DNA of 64,000 nt from Craterostigma plantagineum. Lineage: Eukaryota > Streptophyta > Magnoliopsida > Lamiales > Linderniaceae. Below, piece by piece: positions 1 through 12,344 of this stretch. How positions within the stretch are numbered: the stretch's first letter is position 1; the number at the start of each line of letters is the position of its first letter. The position numbers and the translations under genes are program-made. The stretch covers positions 30,544,501 to 30,608,500 of the forward strand of contig JAPQWV010000002.1 of NCBI GenBank assembly GCA_027422505.1. Reading direction: 5' to 3'. The notes beneath the pieces were generated by a model. The model was not told the origin of the DNA. It saw nothing but the letters and a program-made list of their open reading frames with translations, and ran no database searches.

Positions 1-1187
1 AGCAGTATCTTAACTATCTAAATTACAACACATCATGCATCGAAATAGCTTAGTTCAGTTCCACTGAATCAATACTTTTAAGAAATCTCACAAATCCACC
101 AAGTCTCACAGTCCATGAGTCCCCTGAATTCCACATATTCAGCCATCATATGCATATCAGCAGTTATCTTAACTACCCCAATTACAATACAATATCATGC
201 ATCAATAGCAAAAGTTAGGCACCCAAGCAAGCCATCAACAAATCTGCAAGAATCACTAATCAACAACAAAAAACCTTAGATGGTAAAAGCCTAGCTCTTT
301 TCTTCATCGAGCAATGTTCTGAAATTGCCAGCAGTCAGCTCCTACTTAAATGATTTCTCCTAGCTGGAAACAATAAGAAACAAAATACCCAGAGTTATTA
401 AGAACAGATTCAGAAGGAAAAGGCCCAGAAATATTAAGAATAAAATCATAACTTCACGCGTCTTCGTGATTGAAGCGTCGCACAACACAATAGAATTAAA
501 CGAGTGAAAAACTGACTCTGTTCGTGATTTGAACTAAAATTTAATCTACGCAATACCGCGCGATCATACGATGGGAAGCGATGAACTAACCACCGACGGC
601 GGTTTTACGTCAGAAATCACGGGGAAGGACGAAAAGGATGTATAAATTCTTCTGAATTTCAACATCAAATCTCCTCCATCGGCAGCGGAATCATTGGCCA
701 GGCTCGATTCTGTAGTGTTCAAGGAAACAAATCAACCAAACATAATCGCCGCTGCTAATAACCTTTGGATTTTAGGAGTATTGATGCGATGTAATTATGC
801 TGATGAATGGATGTTCTTCCCATGGAGACCATAGACGGAACGACAAGGTAGAGAAATATATATATATTAGACCCAAACAACATGTGTGGGTCGGCCCATT
901 TTATTGGGCCTAAGGCCCAATATCGATTCTGAAACGTATTAATATTAGTCATACTCATCAACTTAAAATGGAATTGATGTTAGGGTATGAATTCACTTAA
1001 AATCTTTGACTATCGCAGTCTATGGCCATGTTTGCTTTGATGGATAACATAGATAAAGACTAGGATATCTAATGTAATACGTTCAGTATAAATAAGTCTA
1101 CATATTAAAGCCCGATAAAACATCGGCCCGTTCTAATAATCAAGCAGGTACGGTATAATTGGTCGATGGGTTGGGCCAATATTATTA
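1..1187. other. Gene-free left edge
   Basis: No coding region can be supported here. A 43-base stretch near the start recurs in imperfect form about 160 bases downstream, around positions 160-207. Between about 540 and 830 base composition is less AT-rich than its surroundings. That part could be the leader or promoter of a gene lying off the left edge on the minus strand, but no open reading frame confirms it. Confidence 0.4.
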
Positions 1188-3007
1188 AGGAAAATTTGGT
1201 GTAAATAATCCATCCAATTGATTTTCTTCTAAAAAATAAACTCAACCTTAAGTTATTTATTAATAAACCCAACTATAATAGGTATCTTTTCATATTAGAT
1301 CCATATTATATTTAACCTATTCAATAGGTTAAATATTTTTCTTTTTCATTTTTTCTCTTATTTTTCTTTTCTATTTGAGTAAATTATTTTTCAAACTTTA
1401 AAATAGTTCGAAAATTTGAAAATAAATATTTCGACGAACATCCAAGAAATTCTTAATAAATTAATTAAAAATATAAATAAATCGAAATGTTAAAAATAAT
1501 AATGTATTAAAAAAGTTATGTTACTTTAATTATATTAATTAAAACCTTAAAAATAACTCAAACATGAAAAGATCTAAAAAATTGAAACAAAAAATTTTTA
1601 GCGTAAATCCCAAGAAACTCCTAGTACATTAATTAATTTTTTTTAAATTCATAAAAAAAGGTATCAAATATTTAGACCGAAAATTCCTGAAATTATGAAG
1701 AAGTTAATTTATTAAAATATTGATGCAGAAGAAGTTCTTCATAAATATTTTCGTCCAGATATTTTTAATTTTATTTTTTTATTTTCTAAAATTTTGATAA
1801 TGTTTTATTATATTAAGTTCGAGTAGATTTTTATTGCAGCTTTTGAGGGATTTTTGTGGAAAATTTGTGTTTTGATTCTTTATATTTTATTCATGTTGGA
1901 GATATATTTATTATATTTTCTAATTCTAAGTTTTGAACAATACCGAAGCGTATGTTCAACATGAATAAAATATAAAAATCAAAACAAAAAAATTCCACAA
2001 AATATCCTTCAAAAACTGCAAAAACAAATCTACTCGAACATAATATAAATAAAACATAATCAAAATTATGGAAAATAAAAATGAAATAAAAAATATCTCG
2101 ACGAAAATATTTATTAAGAACTTCGTCTGCTTGAATATTTTAATTTTAATTGATAATTTAGTTATTTATAATTTCAGGAATTTTCGGTTAACCTTTTTTA
2201 TGAAATTTTTATAAAATTTAATTAATGTACTAAGAATTTCGTACGATTTACGCTAAAATTTTTTGTTTCGATTTTTTAAATTCGTTTCATGTTGGAATTA
2301 TTTTTTAAGCTTTAACTAATATAATTATGGGGCATTTTTTATTTCAGGCCCTCCATAACTATCCTTTAGGATTCAGGCCCTCTTGGCAAAAAATTTAGTT
2401 TTAAGGACTCATTTTTGTGCAGTACCACTTCATTGCTCTTATATATCAGTATGTTGAAATTATGTACCACAACACCATAATCCGCTACCAGTTTATGATC
2501 ATCTGATACCAATTTATTTCTGCAGTACCACTTTATTGCTTTGACATACCAGTATGTCAAAGTTTGTAACACAAAACGATCATTCTATACCAGTTCATAT
2601 ATCTTTCAACCACTTTTTTACACCACACAAAATGGATCCTTTAACCTAAAAATTCTCAAACAGGGCCTGAATTCGAAATCAAACCCTTAATGGGGCCTGA
2701 TTTCGAATTGACCCTATAATTAAAGTAACAGGACTTTTTAATACATTATTTTTTATTTTTATAAACTTTGATTATTTATATTTTTAATTATTTTATTAAG
2801 AATTTATTGGGATGTTCGTCGAAATATTTATTCAAACAAAAAAGAAAAAGAAGACAAAAATTAAAAAGGAAAAAGATTTAACTTGTTGAATAGGTAATAT
2901 GGGGCTGAGAAGGTAAGTATCATAGTTTGGTTTATTCAGAAGTAACTTAAAGTTGGTTTATTTTAGAAGAAAATCAATAGAATGATTTATTTACACCAAA
3001 TTTTCCT
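1188..3007. mobile_element. Fold-back (long inverted repeat) DNA transposon, MULE-like
   Basis: The first roughly 720 bases (from AGGAAAATTTGGTGTAAATA) are an imperfect inverted repeat of the last roughly 1,080 bases, with a turn-around near 1915-1935. The right arm is longer because it carries an insertion at 2328-2714. Both outer ends are followed by the same 7 bases, ATTATTA (1181-1187 and 3008-3014), which looks like a target-site duplication. There is no transposase ORF, so it is non-autonomous. Long AT-rich terminal inverted repeats fit Mutator-like fold-back elements, but the 7-base duplication is not the canonical 9, so the superfamily is tentative. Confidence 0.75.
2328..2714. mobile_element. 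387-bp non-autonomous element, copy 1 (nested in fold-back element)
   Basis: This block interrupts the right arm of the surrounding fold-back element and is flanked by the 8-base duplication TATAATTA (2320-2327 and 2715-2722). It starts TGGGGCATTTTTTATTTCAG and ends AATTGACCC. Inside are two diverged direct repeats of about 125 bp, each with the string taccagtatgt. Related copies lie at 11466-11852 and 52868-53281. No ORF belongs to it. Confidence 0.8.
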
Positions 3008-3014
3008 ATTATTA

Positions 3015-3571
3015 ATCCAATCCCGATTGCTACGAAAAGACCATATATCATAAAATTATTTTTATTTCATCTGATTTATATTGTAAAAATAAACAAGACC
3101 GCAGCATTTTATTCTTTGTTATATGGTGATAAAATTGATATGCATATCTTATATTTTTCGATATTCATAATAATAATAAATTTATTTTTAAAACTATTGA
3201 TGAAGTAAATGTTACTTTTATCATTGTACAAATAGTACTGAGATTATATCTTGTAAAGTGAACACTAGAGCTTGGACAATCCATGTGATTAATGCGTTAT
3301 ATTATCATGTCTATAAAAGTGAACGCAGCAATACAAAATAAATGATTTTTAGGTAGTGAGTTTACTAATAAGCCACAAAAGAGTTGTTTATTATATACAA
3401 GTATAAGTTCGTGTTTTATATAAACCCACCTGCCAAACACATCCATATATTATAGATCCAACATTTAAAATTTCAAAACCCAACAAGCTATTGGAACATC
3501 AACATACCTCAACAGAAACACATCAATCACCACAATAATTACAACATATAAATCTGCATCAACACAAACGA
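3015..3571. other. Intergenic, 3' flank of the SMXL gene
   Basis: AT-rich sequence between the fold-back element and the stop codon of the SMXL gene. The last 100 bases are probably its 3' untranslated region. No other feature was recognised. Confidence 0.5.
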
Positions 3572-6500
3572 CTAGTTCATAATAATCCTATCAGGAAGTA
3601 GCCCTTTGTCGCCGGCGCCGCCGAGGTTTTCCCCCTCGCCCCCGACGAGCTTCACGACCGCCCGACAACTCTGGTCGAACAACCTTCCCTTAACCTCCGC
3701 GAAACACCGCCCCAAAATGCTCCGAATCCAATTCCCGACCCTCTCCTCTCCGTACAAGTACGCCGCGGCGACCATCTGCAGAACGACGCCCCTCTCAACC
3801 TCAAGCGAGCACTTATTATTATTACAACGAGCGCCGAGCGCTTCGTTCAGACAACTAACGATTTCCCGACGCAGTTTCTCCGCCGTCGAGTCGAAGTCAA
3901 ACGGCTCGAACTCCGCCAATCGGTCGATTCGTCCCTCAAAATCTTCTAACCAATTCGAGTCGTCGTACGGATAAGCGGGACCCGCGCTCGCCTCGCCTTC
4001 TTCTTCTTCGGCCGGGAGGAGGTTCAAGTCTATGTAAGAATCCGCCGACTTGTCGTTATTAGCCCTCTTCGACCCCTCAAAGCAATCCCGACCATCGAAC
4101 TTCCTCTTTTCCGAGTACACCTTTTCTGCGCCGTCGTCGTCGTTGAGGTCGTACCCTATCACTAACCGAATCGGACAGTTCTTCGCTCCGAGCACTTCTT
4201 CCTCGGAAAACTCGACGCTCTTAAGGTTGTTCGTACTACACCGGCGTGAAAATAGGAAGATGGAGTTTTCAATTTTCGCCTCTCGCCCGCTAGGGTCGGC
4301 CAGCCGGCCCGTCTCGAAAGCGCTTAACAAGCCGTTTTGCACGACGAAATCGGCCCTATCTATGTGATCGAGGAAAACAACGGCCGGTGGCCCTTTCCTC
4401 AGCTTTTCCACCAAGTAATCGATGACCGTCCCTCTTGTCGAAACGTCGTAAGCGTTCTTAATTCCTAGGGTTTCGAATAAAAAGTCGTCACCTTTTTTGG
4501 CCTCGAAGCTTAAGTCAACGTAGACGAAGCTCTCTGTGTTGTCGTGCAGTAACTCGGCTAGGGCTAGCCCGAGCCTTTTCTTGAGAAATTCGTTCGGCCC
4601 TTTTAAGTTCATCCATAATTGGCCGTGATTGGCTTTGTTTCGGCGTTGGGTTATTGCGTGGAGGAAAGTATCGATGGATCCTTTATGGTGATGGCCGACT
4701 AAATCTACCATGGCTCTGTAGAGTAGCTTCGGGTCTTTGGCGTATTTTTCGATGGGATTGTGTAGTAAGTGGGGTGGTTCCGACACCATATCGATCAGAC
4801 GAAGAATCTTATCGGGCGGGCCCCGTTGAACGGCATTTGGCGATTTATTACCGATGTCGAAATTACCCTGCGCTGAATAATTATTTCGAGGGTAAAATCG
4901 TCGTTTTGGATTTTGTGGTAAAATGCTGATTGTTCGGAAAATTATATATAAAAAAAGCGCACCGAGGTTATCGATCGACACTCTCGTGATTCCGAAAGAG
5001 GAAGCGTAGCTAATTCTCGTTCGTACGGCATCGGAAAGAAGCCGCCGAGCGGAACGAATGACTCCATCAAGCTGTAATAAATTGTTTATGATGTAAGGGA
5101 ACATAGAAAAAAAAATGAAGTACAAGCAGTGCATGCATGTGGAAAGACCCATCCCATTGTGTACATCACATTGCTGAATATACGAAAATATAGTTCTTAT
5201 ATATATTGAAAAATAAAATGTAGGAACATCAACTTGATCAATAATAAAACAAAGAATAAAACAATGTTGTTTATTTATTTTAATAATATAAATAACATGA
5301 AATAACGATGATTTTATAATTCGTTAAATTTATGAACCACACAATTTGACTAGTGGTATACACAATCGGGTAGAGAGATGGGAAAGAGGATTCCATCCGC
5401 TATTCTTAGCCAAATAGATACAATTTTTTTCGTTTCTGTCATGAAAGTATTCCAAGACAATCACTGCATTTATTTCCGTTTAATTTTCTGTGGAAGAAAT
5501 CAGATAAGTTAACGTAACTGTAGAGTGACATGAATCTTAGGGAAAGATCTGAAAATCCACTTAGAAGAACTGTTCAATATCATGCGCGTATCTATCTCCA
5601 ATGTCCCAACAAGATAGAGATCTTGTCCGAGATTTCATTCATTTTTCTCCAAGTTGTTTAACTAAAAACATACAGGTAGGTAACACTTACTGATAGTGAT
5701 AGTGGTGGACATGAAACTAAATATTTTAGGTGCGTGTGATCATCTAACCTACTACAAGAGGTAAATGATAAGAATCTTTACGATAATAATTCGTCTAAGA
5801 AAAATTACTTGTCAAAGATTAAAAAGAAATAATTCAACTTAGACGTTCGTAAGTAGATCATCTTATTCATGAGAGACCTTAGTGAGCTAAAACTAAAATA
5901 TTATAAACTCCTTCAAATTATATTATAAGTTCAAATAAGCTTAACCTATCATCGACATATACCATGGTGCAAGAAAAACTAACTTGTCAGCCTCGGACCG
6001 TTAAAAACTAATTTCTCGAAATCAAGATTATGTTTGTCGGATTTAATCTTTCACTAATCTAATAATATGGTGGTCGTAATTAAAGAAAGAACAAAGAAGA
6101 AAAAAACCTCATACCTTGATCTTGGATACGAAGAGCCTCCCATGGAGAACCTAAGCGTAGGCACAACCTCCAAATCCAAATCTCTATCCATGTTAGAAAC
6201 CTTATTCAAAATCTTGAAATAAGCCTCGTAAGTACCCACGGCTCCAATTAGCCACACATTTCCCCTATAAACGTCCAATAGCTCTCGAAAATCACTAACC
6301 AAGAACCCTAATTTCTCCACACTTAAACTGTCAAAAACCTCAAGTTCACCTAAATTCAAAACCACGCCCATTTTTTTCCCTAAAAACTCCTCCACTTCGT
6401 CGAGCATCAACCTCCTTTGATCATCAGAATAAAAACAATCGCTCGCAAGCTTCAAAATCTCATCTTTAATGCTAACTACGGTTAATTCCTGAGGAAAAAG

Positions 6501-7253
6501 AGCTTTAAGAACACCATCTGTGTTCATCTTCTCCAAGAAACTCCCCAGCAAATCGCTGGCACCAGCACCCAAGATCAAAGGGTTCATCTTCTTCTCTCTT
6601 ACCATTATCCCAACTATAGTTTTCCAATTCTGTTTATGGCCAGACAAAGAACCCATGAAAGGGAAGTTGCAGAGAAACATAGGAGGGTTGTTCAATGGTC
6701 TATTAGAATTTCTGTAATAACCCAAGCCAGGCCTTATCAGAGCCATCTTCACATCGCAGCTCCTAAAACCAGCGTCGGCGAAAACCCTACTCACCAAGGG
6801 ATCGTCGAGGATCGACACGAGTAAGTTCTTCAGCTCAACCTTCACCGCCGGGACAGAATATCCCGACGTCGGCGGCGGCGAGCTGTAGTGCTCGGGCATC
6901 CTTCTCTGCGTCGCCTGAGACCTTTTCATGGCGGCCATTAAAGAGTTGGCGACGGGCGGCTCTCCTCCGTCGACCTTATTGTTCGAAGTGGGGAGGCGGT
7001 CTAAGGAAACGCTTAGAGAAAGTTCGAGGGCTTTGAGCTGAGCGCGGGCGGCGTAGCCCCCACCGCCGGCGAAGTGGGTGGACGCGCACGCGCCGCGGAG
7101 GTTCGAGCTGGGGTTCGATAGGAGGGAGGAGACCATGTGAATCGACGTCGTTTGGGCGTGGCCTCGTTTCTTGGCGGCGGAGACTGCTTCTTCCAGCGCG
7201 GCGGCGGCTTCTTGCGTTAGGCATTGCCTGGCCGTGCTCACCGGCGTCGGCAT
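3572..7253 (-). CDS. SMXL: SMXL6/7/8 (D53)-like Clp-type strigolactone-signalling repressor
   Basis: Spliced CDS: complement(3572..4867, 4963..5071, 6115..7253), 847 aa. Exon 1 starts MPTPVSTARQCLTQEAAAAL, the classic SMXL N-terminus, followed by the double Clp-N domain (to about residue 170). It ends at an AAG|GTATG donor. Exon 2 is short and encodes SLMESFVPLGGFF, a family hallmark. Exon 3 has the degenerate C-terminal AAA region (KGP..FLKKRLGLALAEL, then VVFLDHIDRAD) and an EAR motif, DLNLLP, at about 4020-4034, which in this family recruits TOPLESS co-repressors. Exon phases (2/1, then 0/0) fit exactly. In relatives D14 and MAX2 trigger degradation through an FRGKT motif; here the aligned residues read STRGT (4427-4435), lacking the lysine. 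The protein is shorter than usual members (roughly 1,000 aa or more), missing most of the linker that normally carries a CxxC motif. Nuclear location is inferred from the family. Confidence 0.87.
5072..6114 (-). other. Intron 1 of the SMXL-like gene
   Basis: This 1,043-base AT-rich intron has a GTATG donor (from 6114) and a TTACAG acceptor (ending 5072). No further exon or mobile element was recognised inside it. Confidence 0.7.
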
Positions 7254-8032
7254 GGTGTAGAAGAAGATCCTTTTTTTTTTGCCTTCTTCTGAATTTATTA
7301 TAAACTAAAGTGTTTGCTAATGAAATTTATATTGAATCTGATTGGAGTTCTCTTTGTTCCTTATTAGGATTTTGGGGGATTTTGAGTTATTTATGAAGTT
7401 GATTTTAATGTATATAATGTGTGTGGTTGAACTTTGTATGCGGGGCCGGTCCTGAGCCATTTTCGGACCGCATCATCAAATTAATTTATTCTATTTTATG
7501 AAGATTGATGATTATATTAAATGACTTAACCTAAAAGTTCCCTTGAGAATCAACAATTGTCTTTGCTGATATAAATTGAATCGTGGTTCTGGTTGCTCCC
7601 TCACTATTAGCTATAACTTTTACACATCGATAGGCTCTTGATCCTAAGAATTGGTATCTAAGCAGGTCACACGTTTGATTCTTATGAATTGCAAGAGATC
7701 AATTATTGGGAGAGATTGTGTTGGGAAGCAATAATTGTCTTTGATAAGAGCAATCGATGGTGGTGCTAACTGTTGTGCGGTTTAAAGATTAAAGTTGCAT
7801 ATCACCATCAGCTTTAGCTTTTGGCGCAATGGTAGACGTTTGGTATTGAGAAGTTCAAACTTTAGAGTTTTAATATTTTATTGTCAACAGATTTTCTCAT
7901 ATATAAACTCATTTATCTCTTATGTGATACCATTAGACTTGAATATTTTTGTTAATGAATGTCGTGGAAATTCCTACTTAGTGATCATTCAACATGACTA
8001 ATTCTTCATGGTCCCTTATTTTCCATTCCAAG
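7254..8032. other. SMXL promoter region and intergenic DNA
   Basis: A short homopyrimidine/homopurine tract sits just upstream of the SMXL start codon. The rest is AT-rich and carries no supported gene. Confidence 0.45.
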
Positions 8033-8413
8033 TAGGAAATTTGAAAATGGGGCAGAGATTCCCCATTTCGCGGATATTCTCGCCCCGTCTACCAATAATA
8101 AAAATAATATATATATTATATTCAATTAATATTATTATAAGATAAACAATATAAAAATATACTTTGAAAATATTAAAATAATATAAATATGATTAAAATA
8201 TAGCTTAAATAATATTAAAAATATTTTAAATAATATAAATAATATTAAAATATAGTTTAAATAATATTAAAATAATATAAATTAAATTTTTTTCTAAAGT
8301 AGTGACGGGGCGGGGATCCCCTTGGGGACGGGGACGGGGATGAATTCCGTCCCCGTTTGCCTCGCGGGGATGGGGACGGGAGATTCGACGAACCCGCCAA
8401 GTTGACAACCCTA
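8033..8413. mobile_element. Non-autonomous hAT-type element with GC-rich ends
   Basis: The element begins TAGGAAATTT and ends TTGACAACCCTA, and is flanked by an exact 8-bp duplication ATTCCAAG (8025-8032 and 8414-8421), the size made by hAT transposases. Both ends are rich in G/C strings (ggggacgggg) around an AT-rich core of repeated aatataaat units. There is no transposase ORF. Confidence 0.75.
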
Positions 8414-8902
8414 ATTCCAAGTCTATACTGACAATGATAACAGGAGGAATAACTGGATTCGAAATCTTTACATTTGGAGTTATTAATGTCATATATGATA
8501 AACGTATGTGTGTTATTTATATCTTCTAATTCTATAATAAAAATAACAGTTCGGACTTTTGCTCAAGAATTATCCATAATTAAAACATTGAAAGACCACA
8601 CGTAATTCTAAATGACATTGACACCAAATCAATGGAAATTGGGTCAACTGTTTTTCAATGTGTAAAGGTGAGTTGACTGTGACATTTTTTTGAATGGCAA
8701 TTATAAACACCACACAAATTAAAATGCATAGTGCACCCCACAATAATCAATCGTTTTATTTTACACTACTTTTTCATTTATTTGGCTAAATTACCGGCCA
8801 AACCCAAGCAAATTTAAAACTCGAATCAGACCCTATCAGAAATGAAAATTCAAAGTGACCTCCTTATGAAAAGAGTATATCTTTAAATCTCAAACACAGT
8901 AA

Positions 8903-9541
8903 CCAAAGGGCAATCTTTTCTCTCTCCCATCCCTCTAAAAAAACCAAAACTCTAACCCCTCGTTTTCCTTCACCCCAAAGCCGCTACCCACCCACCCCCC
9001 AACAAACACCCACCCCTTCCGCCTTACCTCCGTCTTCGCCCGGCCGCGCCCACTCCGACGCCCTGCTCATCAAGGGCAGCCGCCTGCCGCCCAGGCCTTG
9101 CCCACCGCCCATTGTCTGCCCATCGCCCCTCCCCCTCGCTTGACCACGTCGCCCGCTCTCGCCACAGCCTCGAGTCTCCCCGTTGTGGAATCTCGTCTCC
9201 CGACCCTCGGGTCGGGGGCCTTTTTTCACTAGTGGAGCCATCAGTCCGATGAAGACAAACCCAAACGTCGAAGATCAGGTTACAGTGAAGAATGTCGTAG
9301 ATTTAGCCTAATCGCTTTTTCAGTTATATGTTCTTTAGTTCCTGATCATAGATTACAGTGTTCTGTTTTCTGTCTGTTTTTTGTCCCTTGTGGACCATTT
9401 GCCCCTTGGGGATTATTGTTCCCCCTTGTGGGATTGTTTCTCCTTTGTGAGCCTTTGTTCTCCCGATTGACGATGTACTCCTTGGGCTATTTAGCCCTGT
9501 ATCTTTGTTATTAATGCAAGCTATCGTTTGGAAAAAATCCA
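8903..9541 (+). mobile_element. Non-LTR-type retroposed insertion (LINE-like 3' end)
   Basis: An 11-bp direct repeat AAACACAGTAA flanks the block (8892-8902 and 9542-9552), as made by target-primed reverse transcription. The right end, ...TTATTAATGCAAGC...TTTGGAAAAAA, looks like the 3' tail of plant L1 elements. The left half (about 8980-9240) is unusually C-rich, rich in cacccac and ccgcc strings. No reverse-transcriptase ORF is present, so this is a truncated LINE or another retroposed transcript. The source is not recognised. Confidence 0.55.
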
Positions 9542-9552
9542 AAACACAGTAA

Positions 9553-10130
9553 AACCTTTGACAAAAAAATAAGGTTTTCTATATGAGGATATTTTCGTCC
9601 AAATTCGATTTGGGGCGTGGAGAAACATCTTATTACTAGTTGTTTTGCACACTCAAATGCTTGTGTTGTATAATAATATAAATATCTCATTTTAATTATA
9701 ACAAAAAATATATGGGTAAAATAGTAGCTCATTAAAGGTAATGTGTTGTTTTATTGGTTGATTTATTTAATAAAACTATATTTGACAGATAAATTTTGAT
9801 TTTAATTAGCCTTAGGGCTTGATATAATAGAATATATATTCAATGTATTAATAAACTTATTTTCACTCAAAGGGTCTGAATATGAATTTTGAAAACTCAA
9901 ATAGGATATGACCTCTAGTTGTCCCTTCTATATATAATTAGAAAATAAAAATAATTGCAAATAGTAATTGCGTGGGGAAGCACACCGAAAAGTAGTTTGA
10001 TTTGATATGTAAATGTAGCATTGTCCTCACATTTCGACCTTTTTTCATTACACCAAAACCAATTCATTTCTCGCTTTTTTTTTTTTAATTGAACCGTTGA
10101 TTGGTAATATCTATGACTCGCATTTATATT
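9553..10130. other. Intergenic, nothing recognised
   Basis: AT-rich spacer between two insertions. No supported coding region, repeat or RNA gene. Confidence 0.4.
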
Positions 10131-10970
10131 TAGGGGTGGTTCGGTACGGTATACCGTAACAAAATTGTGATACCGTCTACCGTATCGAAATTTCGGTATC
10201 CAAAAAAATCATACCAATACCATACCAAAATTTCGTTATACCTTAAATTTCGATCGGTATCATACCGAAATTTCGATATGGTATCGGTATTATACCTTCT
10301 ATACCATTCATACGGAGGGTTTTTACCATGCATGTCTCGTAACTAGTTAATTCGTTGTTTTGGAATTTGTAATCAATTCAAACTCCCTAGGCCCAATAAG
10401 ATAGATTATTAATACCAACTTTTTCAAAATAAAAGATTTTTTAACCTTAAATAATTTACGTATTTTAGCTAGTCTCCTTAGTAAGACAAAAAACTTTACA
10501 TAATCACAAAATACAACTTTATATACAAATTAATTAGAACGAAGCGGCTAAAATTAGTGAAGATTAACAAAAAGTTATTGCATTGCATCTTCACGCTTTC
10601 AAAAATCATGAAAAAACATTAAAAAGGCAAAAATTAAACGTTACTTGAGTTACATAAGTAACATATAGTGGTCTAGTATTAGAAAATTGTGTATAAGATT
10701 TATGGGCTAAATAAGTTTATGAGATCCTTAATTTTTCATTTTATATTTTTTAAAATAATATAATATATAAAATATATTAAAAATTTTAGAATTTCGGTAT
10801 TCGATATAATCGGTATACTTAATTTTAAAAACTTACATACCATTACCGTACCGAAAATTTTCGGAATACCTTACCAGAAACTTCGGTATACCAAAATTTT
10901 CGATATTTTCAATACGATTCGATACGATAAGTACGGTATTTCGGTATTTCGGTATTTTTCCCCAGCCCTA
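10131..10970. mobile_element. 840-bp non-autonomous hAT element, copy 1
   Basis: Ends are TAGGGGTGGTTCGGTACGGT and ...CCCCAGCCCTA, giving terminal inverted repeats of the form TAGGG(G/C)TGG. Near-identical 8-bp flanks TTTATATT and TTCATATT (10123-10130, 10971-10978) fit an aged hAT target duplication. The subterminal regions are packed with ggtataccg and aaatttcggtat strings in both orientations. A second copy in the opposite orientation lies at 14380-15276. Confidence 0.8.
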
Positions 10971-11465
10971 TTCATATTGCATCTCATGTAAGGGAAAAAG
11001 GTGACACTAAAAGGAAAAGAAAGTGAAGTTTTATCATTTTCTTATCGATTTACAAAATGAAGTGGCTCATATTATTGATCGTATATATATAGAGACACAC
11101 ACACATGCTAAAGGTTGATTTTATGGATTTTACCCGAAAAGTAAGCTTTTAAGAATGTATTTAGACGCATCCGTGGGAATAACTTCACCATATATTTTAA
11201 TTCGAGCAAATACATTTTTTAAAAAAAATTGATAAAATTGTATGATAATTGAACTTTTATGCTCAGTGAGGTCATGATGCAATTATCCAACAAGTACATA
11301 TATACTTAAGGAAACGGGTGGAAAAAAAATCAAATAAAATATACCTTCAAGGAATCGAATTCTCCACTTACGTAAAGGTCATAGTGAAACAAATTACGAT
11401 TAAATAATATCACTTTCATCTCTGTTATATCTTGGAACGTAAGCCATTACATGAGAAAAATAAAA
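10971..11465. other. Intergenic, nothing recognised
   Basis: AT-rich spacer with a short ATATAGAGACACACAC microsatellite-like patch near 11090. No gene can be supported. Confidence 0.4.
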
Positions 11466-11852
11466 GGGCATTTTCATTACATGCCTCCACATAACTATCA
11501 TTAAGGATTCAGACCCCTAGGCAAAAATTTTAGTTTTAAGGACTCATTTTCTGCAGTACCACTTTATTGCTTTTACATACCAGTATGTTGAAATTCTGTA
11601 CCACAAAATCATAATTCGGTACCAGTTTATGATCATCTGATACCAGTTTATTTTCCGCAGTACCATCTCATTGCTCTGACATACCAGTATGTTGAAAGTT
11701 TTTAACACAAAATGATCATTCTATACCAGTTTATATATCTTTCATACCACTTTTTTTACACCACATAAAATGGGTCATTTACTCTAAAAAATTCTCAAAC
11801 AGGACCTGGACTCGAAATCAAACCCTTAAGGGGCATTATTCCGAATTGACCC
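11466..11852. mobile_element. 387-bp non-autonomous element, copy 2
   Basis: Same family and same length as the element at 2328-2714, with ends GGGCATTTTCATTAC and AATTGACCC. It is flanked by an exact 9-bp duplication AAAATAAAA (11457-11465 and 11853-11861). Nine bases is the Mutator-type target-duplication length, although the terminal inverted repeats are very short. Confidence 0.8.
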
Positions 11853-12344
11853 AAAATAAAAGGCTATTTATATTGATCACTATCAATCACATTCAAATAA
11901 CGTTTGTTACGGCTTCTCGAATACCAAGAAGGCGAAGGCGAAGGCAAAGGCCAAGGCAAAGGCATTTCGTTTGGTCCCTCCTTTCGAAATAATTCGGAGA
12001 ATATATATTTATTTGTTAATGTTTGACAAATTAAATAATTGATAATGATGTATGCAGTAACTATACACTACAATCGGAACCAATAGGATTAGAACGAATC
12101 CGATATTAATCTTTGAAAATATATTGGTTCCCTTTGCATCATTGCATCATTGCATTTTTTCTTTAACTCTTTACCAAAATATTTTACAAAATAGTCTCGA
12201 GGAAACTAATTAGTGACCTTAAATTTAATAATAATTTTGTCATTTTATATAAGAGTTCTTAGCTCTATAGTGGGTTCTCAACTTCCCTTATGTATTTGAA
12301 AAAAAAAATGTTTTTAAAAACAAGTCTCGCATGCCAAACTTTTA

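Noticed and set aside
4930..5152. Continuous reading upstream of SMXL exon 3 with its own ATG at 5152
   Set aside because: In that frame the sequence does not resemble SMXL. In another frame it contains the conserved FVPLGGFF exon with proper splice sites, so the upstream part is exon 2 plus introns.
8984..9241. Gly/Arg-rich ORF of 85 codons on the minus strand
   Set aside because: It is the complement of a C-rich tract inside a retroposed insertion, with no domain or codon pattern of a gene.
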